Shown here piece after piece: positions 33,786 to 41,884 of a DNA stretch of 47,037 nt (positions are counted from its first letter, which is position 1; every line of letters begins with the position of its first letter). Made by a program: the position numbers and the translations under genes. Source of the DNA: CAADGU01 sp964581605 (GTDB taxonomy: Bacteria > Chloroflexota > Anaerolineae > Promineifilales > Promineifilaceae); contig CAZOPF010000041.1 of the NCBI GenBank assembly GCA_964581605.1, positions 1-47,037 on the forward strand. The letters run 5' to 3'. Under the pieces are notes generated by a model that worked only from the letters and a program-made list of their open reading frames with translations, searched no databases and was not told the DNA's origin.

Positions 33786-34547
33786 ATGAGTAGTGAAAAA
33801 CTAAATAAATCCTTTTTTGCTGTCAACCACGTTTTGTTGGAGGGGGCTTACAATGTGCGTGATGTTGGGGGATATATGACGAATGACAGCCGTGTTCTCC
33901 GCCACCGCACACTCTTTCGGGCCGATAGCCTTCATGCTCTTACCGAAACTGACCGGCACACGCTGCTTGATTTAGGGATTCGTACCATTATTGATTTGCG
34001 TCACCCCCAAGAAACCACGCGCTATCCCAACGTCTTTGCTGGTTCCGGGCAGGTTACCTATTTGAACATCCCATTTTACCAGGGCTGGCGTTCATTGTTT
34101 CCAGAGGGCACAATGCCCACTAACCTGACTCATCTGTATACGGCCGTATTAGACAATTGCCATCACTCAATAAACCAGGTTCTTACGGCCGTCAGCAACC
34201 CCCATTATTACCCACTCCTTGTTCATTGCCAGATTGGCAAAGACCGCACGGGGATGCTCGTTGCTTTGCTGCTGGGGCTATTGGGCGTTCCGTTCAAAGC
34301 TATTGCTGCTGACTATGCTGTCAGCTACGATTATTTGCAACCAATACTGGATTATTATCGGCAGCAGGCACAGAGTGACGGCCGTAACCCGTTTCAATTT
34401 GAGCAGATCCTCCAGTCAAAACCTGAATCCATCATTGATACCCTCTGCCATCTGCAATACACTTATGGTAGCTTTGCCGCCTATTTCCAGGCCGTTGGCC
34501 TATCGTCCGACCAACTGGATACTATCCGCCACATCCTTACCATTTAA
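33786..34547 (+). CDS. Tyrosine-protein phosphatase (PTP, MptpB/LipA-like)
   Basis: A 253-residue member of the PF13350 phosphatase family. The active-site P-loop HCQIGKDRTG has the CX5R motif with nucleophile Cys and Arg. The N-terminal LEGAYNVRDVGGY and FRADSLHALTETDRHTLLDLGIRTIIDLRHPQE motifs are typical; the latter gives the lid/substrate region. Such enzymes dephosphorylate tyrosine or phosphoinositide-like substrates. Start ATG 33786 is preferred to GTG 33774, which overlaps the only AGG site. Confidence 0.85.
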   Translation: MSSEKLNKSFFAVNHVLLEGAYNVRDVGGYMTNDSRVLRHRTLFRADSLHALTETDRHTLLDLGIRTIIDLRHPQETTRYPNVFAGSGQVTYLNIPFYQGWRSLFPEGTMPTNLTHLYTAVLDNCHHSINQVLTAVSNPHYYPLLVHCQIGKDRTGMLVALLLGLLGVPFKAIAADYAVSYDYLQPILDYYRQQAQSDGRNPFQFEQILQSKPESIIDTLCHLQYTYGSFAAYFQAVGLSSDQLDTIRHILTI

Positions 34548-34684
34548 TCGGGTGCTTACGCAGGCGGCGGCGTACTACAACCGCCTCTGGCTCTCGTGAA
34601 GGAATAAATGAAAATAGAAGCAGATGAGCCTGATTTTATCTGTCTTTGTCGGCGTTCGGCCGCGCCCTGACGACGAAGGTGATT

Positions 34685-35251
34685 ATGCACACACCCACAC
34701 CACCTTTCTCCTTTTTGCCATCGCCACGCCGTAATCGGTGGATGAAAATAGCAATTGTTATGGCGTTGGGCATGACGCTCTTTTTCAACTTAACTGGCAG
34801 CACGCTCAAGACAACGGCCGCCCCGGCCGGTATCATCTCCTATGAATTTGCCGGTACGGTGGCAAACGCGCAGGCTATCATCGCGTCATGGGGGGAACAC
34901 GGCCGTCTGGTGGCTGCGCTCGGGTTGGGGGTGGATTTTCTTTATCCGTTGGTTTATGCATCGGCGATTTCTTTAGCCTGTGTGTGGGCGGCCGAACGAG
35001 TGCAATCTGCAACGATGTCTGATTCGCCCTCGTTGGCTGCGGCAACAGGCGTGTGGCTGGCCTGGGGGGTGTGGCTGGCCGCCGCGTTGGATTATCTAGA
35101 GAATGTGGCATTGGCGTTGCTGCTGTTGGGGTCTACGGCCGTCATCTGGCCGCCGCTCGCCTTTATCTGTGCCACAATCAAATTCATTTTAGTTCTGGCG
35201 GGGATTTTCTATGTCCTGGCCGCCTGGCTGCTCTTCCGCCCAGCCCGCTGA
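34685..35251 (+). CDS. Hypothetical four-helix membrane protein
   Basis: A 188-residue protein with four predicted membrane segments and the loop GVDFLYPLVYA; LDYLENVALALLL is another distinctive stretch. These features recur in uncharacterised bacterial membrane proteins, but I do not know a function. AAGGTG lies just before ATG 34685; the longer frame from 34646 is less likely. Confidence 0.65.
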   Translation: MHTPTPPFSFLPSPRRNRWMKIAIVMALGMTLFFNLTGSTLKTTAAPAGIISYEFAGTVANAQAIIASWGEHGRLVAALGLGVDFLYPLVYASAISLACVWAAERVQSATMSDSPSLAAATGVWLAWGVWLAAALDYLENVALALLLLGSTAVIWPPLAFICATIKFILVLAGIFYVLAAWLLFRPAR

Positions 35252-35370
35252 TCCCCAACATCCCAACCAAACAGACTGGCAAACATTTGTGAAATTACGC
35301 ATGTCTCGGCAATAACGGCCGTGATAGAATACGGCCGTTTGGTTGCTAATCCTGTATACCAACTGAGTCT

Positions 35371-35403
35371 GGCTTACGGATTACGCATCACGGATTACGA
35401 ATC
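35371..35403. repeat. Tandem repeat (C)TTACGGATTACGCATCACGGATTACGAATC
   Basis: CGGATTACG units end directly at the carA start codon and replace the ribosome-binding site. A similar repeat lies directly before the kinase start codon at 42906. Confidence 0.7.
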
Positions 35404-36645
35404 ATGACCCAACCCGCTTTACTTGCTCTCGAAGACGGCACCACCTGGCCCGGCCTGGCTTTTGGCGCAACCGGCACCACCACCGGCGAAATCGTCTTCA
35501 ACACCAGCCTCACCGGCTACCAGGAAATCCTCACCGACCCCTCCTATCACGGCCAGATCATCACCATGACCCAACCGCACATCGGCAACTATGGCTGCAA
35601 CCCGGAAGATGACGAAAGCGGCCGGGTCTGGGCCGCCGGTTTTGTGGTGCGCAGCCTCAGCCCGGTGGTGAGCAACTGGCGCGCCACCCAATCCCTGCCC
35701 GACTATCTGGCGGAACGGGGCATTGTGGGTGCAACGGAAGTGGACACCCGCGCCCTGGTGCGCCACATTCGCACCTATGGCGCCATGCGCGCCGCCCTTT
35801 CCAGCGAGATCACGGATGCGGCCGAACTGGTGGCCGTCGCCCGCGCCGCCCGCGACATGAACGGCCTCGATCTCGTCTGCGAAGTGACCTGCGCCGAGCC
35901 GTATCATTGGGCAGAGGGGGGGGATTGGTGGCAGCCGGGGGGAGCAGAGGAGCGGAGGAGCGGGGGAGCAGAGGAGCGGAGGAGCGGGGGAGCAGAGGAG
36001 CAGAGGAGCGGGGGAGCAGGGGAGCGGAGGAGCGGGGGAGCAGAGGAGCAGAGGAGCGGAGGGGCAGAGGAGCGGTTGTATCATGTGGTGGCGTATGATT
36101 TTGGTATTAAGCGGAATATGTTGCGGCTGCTGGCGGGGAAGGGGTGCCAGATAACGGTGGTGCCGGCCATTACCCCGGCGGCCGATGTGCTGGCCATGAA
36201 CCCGGATGGGATTTTCCTCTCCAACGGGCCGGGCGACCCGGCGGCGTGTACGTATGCGGTGGAAGCGGTGCGCGAACTACTCGGCCAGAAACCGATTTTT
36301 GGTATTTGCCTGGGACATCAAATTTTGGGGCTGGCATTGGGGGCGAACACGTACAAGTTGAAGTTTGGGCATCGCGGCGGGAATCAGCCGGTGCAGGTGG
36401 TGGCGCACGGCCGTGTGCAAATCTCCAGCCACAATCACGGTTTTGCCGTAGACGCCCTGACCCTGCCGGACGGTGCGCTCAATTCGCACATCAACCTGAA
36501 CGACAACTGCTGCGAAGGCATAGACGCGCCCAACTACCGCGCCTTTTCCGTGCAATACCACCCGGAAAGCTCCCCCGGCCCACATGACTCGGATGAACTG
36601 TTTGATAAGTTTGTAGAGTTAATGAGATGGGAGATTGGAGAATGA
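35404..36645 (+). CDS. carA: Carbamoyl-phosphate synthase small subunit with repeat insertion
   Basis: CarA hydrolyses glutamine and passes ammonia to CarB for carbamoyl phosphate, used for arginine and pyrimidines. The N-terminal domain (1-170, GEIVFNTSLTGYQEILTDPSY) and class I amidotransferase domain (225-410, YDFGIKRNMLR, LSNGPGDP, GICLGHQ with Cys302, HPESSPGP) are intact. Between them residues 179-224 are an 8-residue repeat, G-G-A-E-E-R/Q-R-S, present nearly six times; it is encoded by a 24-base GAGCAGAGGAGCGG-type repeat and lies in the natural linker. Without it the length is normal. There is no Shine-Dalgarno site, only a repeat. carB follows after a reversed DUF2283 gene. Confidence 0.95.
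   Translation: MTQPALLALEDGTTWPGLAFGATGTTTGEIVFNTSLTGYQEILTDPSYHGQIITMTQPHIGNYGCNPEDDESGRVWAAGFVVRSLSPVVSNWRATQSLPDYLAERGIVGATEVDTRALVRHIRTYGAMRAALSSEITDAAELVAVARAARDMNGLDLVCEVTCAEPYHWAEGGDWWQPGGAEERRSGGAEERRSGGAEEQRSGGAGERRSGGAEEQRSGGAEERLYHVVAYDFGIKRNMLRLLAGKGCQITVVPAITPAADVLAMNPDGIFLSNGPGDPAACTYAVEAVRELLGQKPIFGICLGHQILGLALGANTYKLKFGHRGGNQPVQVVAHGRVQISSHNHGFAVDALTLPDGALNSHINLNDNCCEGIDAPNYRAFSVQYHPESSPGPHDSDELFDKFVELMRWEIGE
35938..36075. repeat. 24-bp tandem repeat inside carA
   Basis: Nearly six copies of a 24-base unit made of GGAGCAGAGGAGCGGAGGAGC-type blocks, in frame. The same unit forms the inverted repeat at 11749-11826. Unlike most repeats here it has no inverted arm. Confidence 0.9.
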
Positions 36646-36658
36646 GAGATTGTGCCTG

Positions 36659-36716
36659 CCGTAGATATCAGATTTCGGCAACGAAAGGTTGCTGGAGAAA
36701 TCGAATGCCTACGGGC
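36659..36716. terminator. Imperfect hairpin after carA
   Basis: CCGTAG, GATTTC and GCAAC in the left arm are answered by GTTGC, GAAATC and CTACGG on the right. It lies between the convergent carA and DUF2283 genes and could stop both. No T-run. Confidence 0.45.
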
Positions 36717-36931
36717 TAAACCAGCTCCGGCAAACGTTCGATCCGGACTGGTAACAATTGATCCAGATTGAGATGAAAAGACGCATCCAAAATTTCAATG
36801 CCAATGATTTTGTTTTCTTCGCCAATGTCCAGAACAATATCGTCATTCAGGCGTTGGTTGATAACACCCTGTTGGCGAGCATCGAGACGAATGTATAACA
36901 CATCTGTTTTTGTGTTGTATGTTATCTGCAT
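36716..36931 (-). CDS. DUF2283 family protein
   Basis: A 71-residue protein of the DUF2283 family: ITYNTKTDVLYIRL, the central DIVLDIGEENKIIGIEILDAS. Such small proteins are common, of unknown function, and often sit beside toxin-antitoxin-like genes. It lies between carA and carB on the opposite strand, so it interrupts an expected operon. The ATG at 36931 is preferred, 36952 possible. Confidence 0.8.
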   Translation of the reverse strand: MQITYNTKTDVLYIRLDARQQGVINQRLNDDIVLDIGEENKIIGIEILDASFHLNLDQLLPVRIERLPELV

Positions 36932-37060
36932 GGCGTCACTCTCATTTACCATAAAAAGCATCGGCTGTGATGGTTACGGCCGTCGAAATGATAACATACG
37001 TGTCAGCTTACTGAAAAACCTGGTAGTTTTTATAGCCGACTCGCCTTTAAGGGAGAACCT

Positions 37061-40000
37061 GTGCCCAAACGAACTGACATCCACTCTATCCTGATTATTG
37101 GCTCTGGCCCCATTGTCATTGGCCAGGCGTGTGAATTTGACTACTCCGGCGTGCAGGCGTGCAAAGTGCTGCGCCGTGAAGGGTATCGTGTCGTCCTGGT
37201 TAACTCCAACCCGGCCACCATTATGACCGACCCGGACGTGGCCGATGCCACCTACATCGAACCGCTCACGCCTGATCTGGTGGAGAAAATCATCGAAATC
37301 GAAAAGCCGGACGCCCTGTTACCAACGGTGGGTGGGCAAACCGGCCTCAACCTTTCGGTGCAGTTGGCCGAGTCCGGCATCCTGGCAAAATATGGTGTGC
37401 AATTGATTGGCGCGGATTTGACGGCTATCCGGCTGGCCGAAGACCGCTCCAAATTTAAGCAGGCGATGATTGAAGCCGGTGTGCCCGTGCCCGTCAGCCA
37501 CTTCGTATATTCAGTAGAGGAGGCGTGGACGGCCGTCGCCGACATTGGTTTCCCCGCCCTCATCCGCGCCAGCTTCACGTTGGGCGGAACGGGCGGCGGC
37601 ATAGCTGAAACGTCGGACGAATTTGAGGCCATCGTGGCTCACGGCCTGCGTTCCAGCCCGGTGGGGGAGGTGCTGATCGAACGCTCCCTGCTCGGCTGGA
37701 AAGAGTACGAACTGGAAGTGATGCGCGACCGCGCCGACAACTTTGTGGTCGTTTGCTCCATTGAGAATGTAGACCCCATGGGGGTGCATACCGGTGACAG
37801 CATCACCGTCGCCCCGGCCTACACGCTGACGGACAAGGAGTACCAACACCTGCGCGACCTGGCCAAGCGGGTGATACAGGCGGTGGGGGTGGAGACGGGC
37901 GGCAGCAATGTGCAGTTTGCCGTTAATCCGGCCAACGGCGAGGTGATCGTCATTGAGATGAATCCGCGTGTCTCTCGCTCCTCGGCGCTGGCCAGCAAGG
38001 CGACCGGTTTCCCCATCGCCAAGATTGCCGCGCTGCTGGCGGTGGGCTACACGCTGGACGAGATTCCCAACGATATTACACAGGTGACACCCGCCAGCTT
38101 TGAGCCGAGCATTGATTACTGTGTGGTCAAGATTCCGCGCTGGAATTTTGAGAAGTTCCCCGGTGTGGATGCCCGCCTGGGGCCGCAGATGAAAAGCGTG
38201 GGCGAGGTAATGGCTATCGGCCGCACCTTCCCGGAGGCGTTGAACAAGGCGATTCGTGGCCTGGAAATTGGCGCACCTGGTTTTAGCCGTTTGTTGGCGG
38301 CCAAAGCGACGCCAGAATCAATGCGCGTGCCCACGGCGCAGCGGTTGTGGAATGTGGCAGTGGGGTTGGGTGACGGCCGTACTCCCACTGAAATCGCCGC
38401 CGAAACAGGGTTCGACCCCTGGTTTGTGGCCCAACTGCAAGAGATTTTGAAGCTGGAAGAAACATTGCAGACCTGTCAGGTCTCAGAAGACCTGACAGGT
38501 CTATTGCGCGACGCCAAACGCATGGGTTTTTCCGATGCTGTTATTGCCCATGCACTGAACGTTAGCGAAACGGCCGTGCGGCAGCGGCGGAAGGAATTGG
38601 GTATTACCCCCGTCTATTACCGCGTAGACACCTGCGCCGCTGAGTTTGAGGCGCACACCCCGTACCTCTATTCCACCTATGAAAGCGACTGCGAAGCCAA
38701 CCCATCTGACCGACCAAAGGTGATGATTTTGGGTGGTGGGCCAAACCGGATCGGGCAGGGCATTGAGTTTGATTACTGCTGTGTGCAGGCGTGTTGGGCG
38801 CTGGGCGAATTGGGCTACGAGACGATCATGGTCAACTGCAACCCGGAGACGGTGAGTACCGATTATGACACGGCCGACCGCCTCTATTTTGAGCCGCTGA
38901 CGTTGGAAGATGTGCTGAACATCGTGGATTTGGAAAAGCCAGATGGCGTGATCGTGCAGTTTGGCGGGCAGACGCCGATTAACCTGACGGCCGGGCTGGC
39001 GGCAGCCGATGTGCCCATCTGGGGCACGCCGCCGGACAGCATTCACCTGGCTGAGGATCGCGGCCGTTTTGGTGACCTGCTGCGCGAATTGGAGATTGAC
39101 CATCCGCAGTGGGGGCTGGCCCATTCACAGGAAGAAGCGTTGGCGATAGTGCAAAGGGTGGGCTATCCGGTGCTGGTACGGCCGTCGTTCGTTCTGGGTG
39201 GGCGGGCGATGGCCATTGCCTACGACGACGCCTCGCTGCTCAACTTCCTGGCCGAAGCCGCCCGCGTCTCTCCCGGCAACCCGGTGCTGATTGACCAGTT
39301 TATCGAAGATGCCTTTGAGGTGGATGTGGACGCCGTGTCTGATGGCGAAGATGTGGTTATCGCCGGGGTAATGCAGCATATCGAAGAAGCGGGTATCCAT
39401 TCTGGCGACAGCGCCTGTGTGCTGCCACCCTATAAAATCAGCCTCTACCACCTGAGCATCATCCGCGACTACACCGAAAAGCTCGGCCGTGCTTTGCAGG
39501 TGAAGGGGTTGATGAACGTGCAGTTTGCCATCAAAGATGATGTGGTGTACGTGATTGAAGTCAATCCGCGCGCCAGCCGCACCGTGCCTTTTGTGAGCAA
39601 GGCGACGGGCGTGCCCATCGCCAAAATTGCGGCGCAGGTGCAGGCGGGCAAGACGCTGGCGGAACTCAATTTCCGGGGAACGCCGGAAGTGGACGGCTTT
39701 TTTGTGAAGGAGGCGGTGCTGCCTTTCAACAAGCTACCGGGCGCCGACCCGCGCCTCAGCCCGGAGATGCGCAGTACGGGCGAGGTGATGGGCCACGCCA
39801 GCCGTTTTGGTCATGCGTTTGCCAAGTCCCAATTGGCGGCGGGAACCAGCCTGCCCACGGAAGGCAGCGTCTTGATCACGGTGAACGATTACGACAAGGG
39901 GGCGGCGATGAAGATTGCGCGGGATTTGCACCGGATGGGATTTACACTGGTTGCGACGGCGGGCACGGCCGTAGCCCTGGAACGCGCTGGCCTGCCGGTG

Positions 40001-40255
40001 GAAGTGGTGCAAAAAGCGGGCCAGCCGGGCAAAACAACGGTGGATGTCATTAAAAATGGGGAGATTCAACTGCTGATCAACACACCGTTGGGGCAGCAGG
40101 CCCATGCGGATCAATCGGCGATGTATGCGGCCGCCATCCGCCATAATGTCCCGCTCATCACTACCCTGTCGGCAGCGCAGGCGGCCGTGAACGGCATTCG
40201 TGCCCTGCGTGAGAAGGATTTTCAAGTACGCAGTTTGCAGGCGCATCACGGATGA
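37061..40255 (+). CDS. carB: Carbamoyl-phosphate synthase large subunit
   Basis: CarB makes carbamoyl phosphate from bicarbonate, ammonia and two ATP. The 1064-residue protein has two homologous halves, each with a biotin-carboxylase-like ATP-grasp domain: GSGPIVIGQACEFDYSG and VNSNPATIM near the start, and GGGPNRIGQGIEFDYC with VNCNPETVSTDYD near 560-600. The C-terminal MGS-like domain (about 930-1060) is the site of allosteric control. Start is GTG 37061 with AAGGGAG 7 bases ahead. An in-frame perfect hairpin (38469-38502) inserts about 11 residues (residues 470-481) in the linker between the halves. The terminator at 40265 follows. Confidence 0.97.
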   Translation: MPKRTDIHSILIIGSGPIVIGQACEFDYSGVQACKVLRREGYRVVLVNSNPATIMTDPDVADATYIEPLTPDLVEKIIEIEKPDALLPTVGGQTGLNLSVQLAESGILAKYGVQLIGADLTAIRLAEDRSKFKQAMIEAGVPVPVSHFVYSVEEAWTAVADIGFPALIRASFTLGGTGGGIAETSDEFEAIVAHGLRSSPVGEVLIERSLLGWKEYELEVMRDRADNFVVVCSIENVDPMGVHTGDSITVAPAYTLTDKEYQHLRDLAKRVIQAVGVETGGSNVQFAVNPANGEVIVIEMNPRVSRSSALASKATGFPIAKIAALLAVGYTLDEIPNDITQVTPASFEPSIDYCVVKIPRWNFEKFPGVDARLGPQMKSVGEVMAIGRTFPEALNKAIRGLEIGAPGFSRLLAAKATPESMRVPTAQRLWNVAVGLGDGRTPTEIAAETGFDPWFVAQLQEILKLEETLQTCQVSEDLTGLLRDAKRMGFSDAVIAHALNVSETAVRQRRKELGITPVYYRVDTCAAEFEAHTPYLYSTYESDCEANPSDRPKVMILGGGPNRIGQGIEFDYCCVQACWALGELGYETIMVNCNPETVSTDYDTADRLYFEPLTLEDVLNIVDLEKPDGVIVQFGGQTPINLTAGLAAADVPIWGTPPDSIHLAEDRGRFGDLLRELEIDHPQWGLAHSQEEALAIVQRVGYPVLVRPSFVLGGRAMAIAYDDASLLNFLAEAARVSPGNPVLIDQFIEDAFEVDVDAVSDGEDVVIAGVMQHIEEAGIHSGDSACVLPPYKISLYHLSIIRDYTEKLGRALQVKGLMNVQFAIKDDVVYVIEVNPRASRTVPFVSKATGVPIAKIAAQVQAGKTLAELNFRGTPEVDGFFVKEAVLPFNKLPGADPRLSPEMRSTGEVMGHASRFGHAFAKSQLAAGTSLPTEGSVLITVNDYDKGAAMKIARDLHRMGFTLVATAGTAVALERAGLPVEVVQKAGQPGKTTVDVIKNGEIQLLINTPLGQQAHADQSAMYAAAIRHNVPLITTLSAAQAAVNGIRALREKDFQVRSLQAHHG
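38469..38502. repeat. Perfect double palindrome inside carB
   Basis: Arms of 15 bases, AGACCTGTCAGGTCT and AGACCTGACAGGTCT, exact reverse complements of each other around a 4-base loop. Each arm is also a 7-1-7 palindrome. It is in frame and adds residues to the CarB oligomerisation linker. Confidence 0.85.
40182..40250. repeat. carB 3' end, left copy of a direct repeat
   Basis: The last 23 codons of carB match 40883-40951 without gaps, 52 of 69 bases identical by hand. The two copies flank the second toxin-antitoxin-like pair. Confidence 0.85.
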
Positions 40256-40264
40256 GGGGAGGGG

Positions 40265-40299
40265 ACGGCCGTTTGGCACAATAAAAACGGCCGTTTTTG
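40265..40299 (+). terminator. carB: carB terminator built from two ACGGCCGT copies
   Basis: Arms ACGGCCGTTT (40265-40274) and AAACGGCCGT (40285-40294) form a perfect 10-bp stem around a 10-base loop, followed by TTTTTG. Each arm contains one copy of the octamer that is overrepresented throughout the window. Confidence 0.8.
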
Positions 40300-40307
40300 T
40301 AACATGC

Positions 40308-40526
40308 TTAAGCAGGAACTTTGTTGCCACGATCATGGTTTGCCAGCAGTGTGCGAACGGCCGGAACAAGTTCAATCGGTATTTCCATAACCGTTTCTGT
40401 CACTTCCTCATACATGGCCTCGTCCTCGGCAACAGCTTCCTCTTCCGTTTGTGCTTCGTAATGATTCAACACGTCTCGAACTCGTTTTTCATTCCAGCCC
40501 TGGGGGAATTTGTTTTGTTTTTTCAT
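40308..40526 (-). CDS. Putative antitoxin (72 residues)
   Basis: A small acidic protein. The middle (EAQTEEEAVAEDEAMYEE) is Glu-rich and likely disordered; the end (VMEIPIELVPAVRTLLANHD) resembles the tail of small antitoxins. It follows the RelE-like protein by 3 bases on the same strand and is probably its partner. I do not recognise the family with certainty. Confidence 0.6.
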   Translation of the reverse strand: MKKQNKFPQGWNEKRVRDVLNHYEAQTEEEAVAEDEAMYEEVTETVMEIPIELVPAVRTLLANHDRGNKVPA

Positions 40527-40529
40527 TTT

Positions 40530-40811
40530 TTATTTACGTTTACGCCGCCTCCGGCGATAAGCTATTAAAGGCTTCCCATTTAGCTCATAGGATGTAATAA
40601 CAAAAATGCTATCTGGTTCTGGATCAGGAATATAGATGACTCGAAGATAGCGTCCCGCTACTGTTTGCCCAATGGCGATGCGTGAACCTTCACGACCTGG
40701 GCGATCTTCACCTGGATTCGTCAGCACCTCTGCTACTTCATCTTCATCCACGTCATGATTGTAGATATGCGGTTCATCTGTTTCTGGGTCAATGTAAAAT
40801 CGAATAATCAT
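40530..40811 (-). CDS. RelE/BrnT-like toxin (DUF4258-type)
   Basis: A 93-residue protein with the beta-rich pattern of DUF4258/BrnT toxins: H-x-V-x-x-x-EVAEVL near residue 20-30, IAIGQTVAGRYLRVIYIP and VITSYELNGK, ending in a basic RRRRRKRK tail. Likely an mRNA-cleaving toxin. Toxin-first order is usual for BrnTA-type pairs. The pair lies between carB and a decayed copy of the carB 3' end. Confidence 0.68.
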   Translation of the reverse strand: MIIRFYIDPETDEPHIYNHDVDEDEVAEVLTNPGEDRPGREGSRIAIGQTVAGRYLRVIYIPDPEPDSIFVITSYELNGKPLIAYRRRRRKRK

Positions 40812-40882
40812 ATGTACACCGCATCATGACAGGTACACTCTAGCATTTTTCAAACGCTGTGCCAAGTAACAGGTGGTGCGAA

Positions 40883-40951
40883 CGGCCGTGAATGGGACTG
40901 AGACGCTGCGGCAGAAGTAGCGTCAAGTACACAGCTTGCAGGCGCATCATG
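40883..40951 (+). pseudogene. Decayed copy of carB 3' end
   Basis: Reads T-A-V-N-G-T-E-T-L-R-Q-K-stop-R-Q-V-H-S-L-Q-A-H-H in the carB frame, against A-A-V-N-G-I-R-A-L-R-E-K-D-F-Q-V-R-S-L-Q-A-H-H in carB. A nonsense codon and divergence show it is a relic. Confidence 0.8.
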
Positions 40952-40952
40952 C

Positions 40953-41118
40953 CGGTAATCGGTTATTAGTAATCGGTGTGGCCTGTTGGTCGAATGGAGA
41001 TTGCCAGAATAGAACATAGGTGCTACTATTTCGCCTGCATAATAAGCAAAACGACAAAATTAGAACGCGGATGAACGCGGATTAAATCTGTGCTATCTGT
41101 GTAATCTGTGGATTATTT
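40953..41118. repeat. Repeats CGGTAATCGG and AACGCGGATGA / ATCTGTG upstream of hydrolase gene
   Basis: Most of the 324-base gene-free stretch before the hydrolase gene is filled by the carB relic, the CGGTAAT repeat (40953-40977) and AACGCGGATG AACGCGGATT with ATCTGTGC, ATCTGTGT, ATCTGTGG (41071-41113). I see no convincing gene or structured RNA in it. Confidence 0.65.
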
Positions 41119-41135
41119 TCAAAGGAGCGTTGGTT

Positions 41136-41816
41136 ATGGTGACATTTCAGGCAGGTGAACGAGAGGCGATGGGTTATCTGGCACGGCCGTCAACCGCGTC
41201 TGGCAAGGGTGTGCTGGTATTACATCCCTGGTGGGGGTTGACGGCATTCATCAAGGAGTTGTGTGATCGGCTGGCTGGCGAGGGGTTTGTGGTTTTTGCG
41301 CCGGATTTGTACGACGGCCGTACCGCCATCACCATTGAACAGGCCGAACAACTGAGCAGCAGCCTGGATTTTGAGGCCACCATTCCGGTGGTGTTGGGGG
41401 CGGTGGATTATTTGCGCGGGCAGACGGCCGTGCCAGACTCAAAAATCGCCGTTATCGGTCTTTCCATGGGGGCCGCCTGGACCTTGTGGCTGGCCGCCGA
41501 ATCTCGCCCTGATGACATGACGGCCGTTGTTCTCTTTTACGGCAACTGGCCCGGTTTTAGCCGGGAACAGTTTGCCAAAACAACAGCCGCCTTTCTGGGG
41601 CACTTTGCCGAAAACGATCCGTATGAAGAGCCAGAGGGGATTGAAGAAACCCGCCGCGAGATAGCCGCCGCCGGGCGGGAAGTCACCTTCCACACCTATC
41701 CCGACACAGGTCACTGGTTTTTTGAGAACAATCAGCCGGATGCTTACAATCAGGCTGCGGCCGTGCTGGCCTGGGAACGAACAGTCACTTTCCTGAAAGA
41801 ACGCTTAAACCGCTGA
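41136..41816 (+). CDS. Dienelactone hydrolase family protein
   Basis: A 226-residue alpha/beta-hydrolase of the dienelactone hydrolase family: VLVLHPWWGL near residue 26, FAPDLYDGRTA near 54, the elbow IGLSMGAAW with the nucleophile at residue 110, then ENDPYE (acid) and DTGHWFFE (His). Classic dienelactone hydrolases use Cys at the elbow; here it is Ser, so it may be a carboxylesterase. AGGAG lies 8 bases before ATG 41136. The substrate is unknown. Confidence 0.85.
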   Translation: MVTFQAGEREAMGYLARPSTASGKGVLVLHPWWGLTAFIKELCDRLAGEGFVVFAPDLYDGRTAITIEQAEQLSSSLDFEATIPVVLGAVDYLRGQTAVPDSKIAVIGLSMGAAWTLWLAAESRPDDMTAVVLFYGNWPGFSREQFAKTTAAFLGHFAENDPYEEPEGIEETRREIAAAGREVTFHTYPDTGHWFFENNQPDAYNQAAAVLAWERTVTFLKERLNR

Positions 41817-41827
41817 GGGATAACGAA

Positions 41828-41884
41828 TATCAAAGATTGCGCAGATTTTCTAATCAGTGAAATCTGCGTAATCTTTAATCACTT
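41828..41884. repeat. Inverted repeat AAAGATTGCGCAGATT / AATCTGCGTAATCTTT
   Basis: Imperfect complementary arms fill the gap between the convergent hydrolase and CBS genes and may end both transcripts. The unit is related to the AATCTGTG block at 41085-41113. Confidence 0.7.

Noticed and set aside
33305..34590. Inverted similarity between 33317-33350 and 34556-34586 flanking the phosphatase region, as ends of a mobile element
   Set aside because: The match is short and gapped, no transposase is present and no target duplication is visible.
35419..36084. 221-codon minus-strand frame opposite carA
   Set aside because: It is antisense to CarA and dominated by translated repeat (Ser-Pro-Ala-Pro-Leu-Leu-Cys).
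36646..37060. Flanking duplication around the DUF2283 gene between carA and carB, as at the toxin-antitoxin pairs
   Set aside because: I compared the carA end with the sequence before carB and saw no matching copy.
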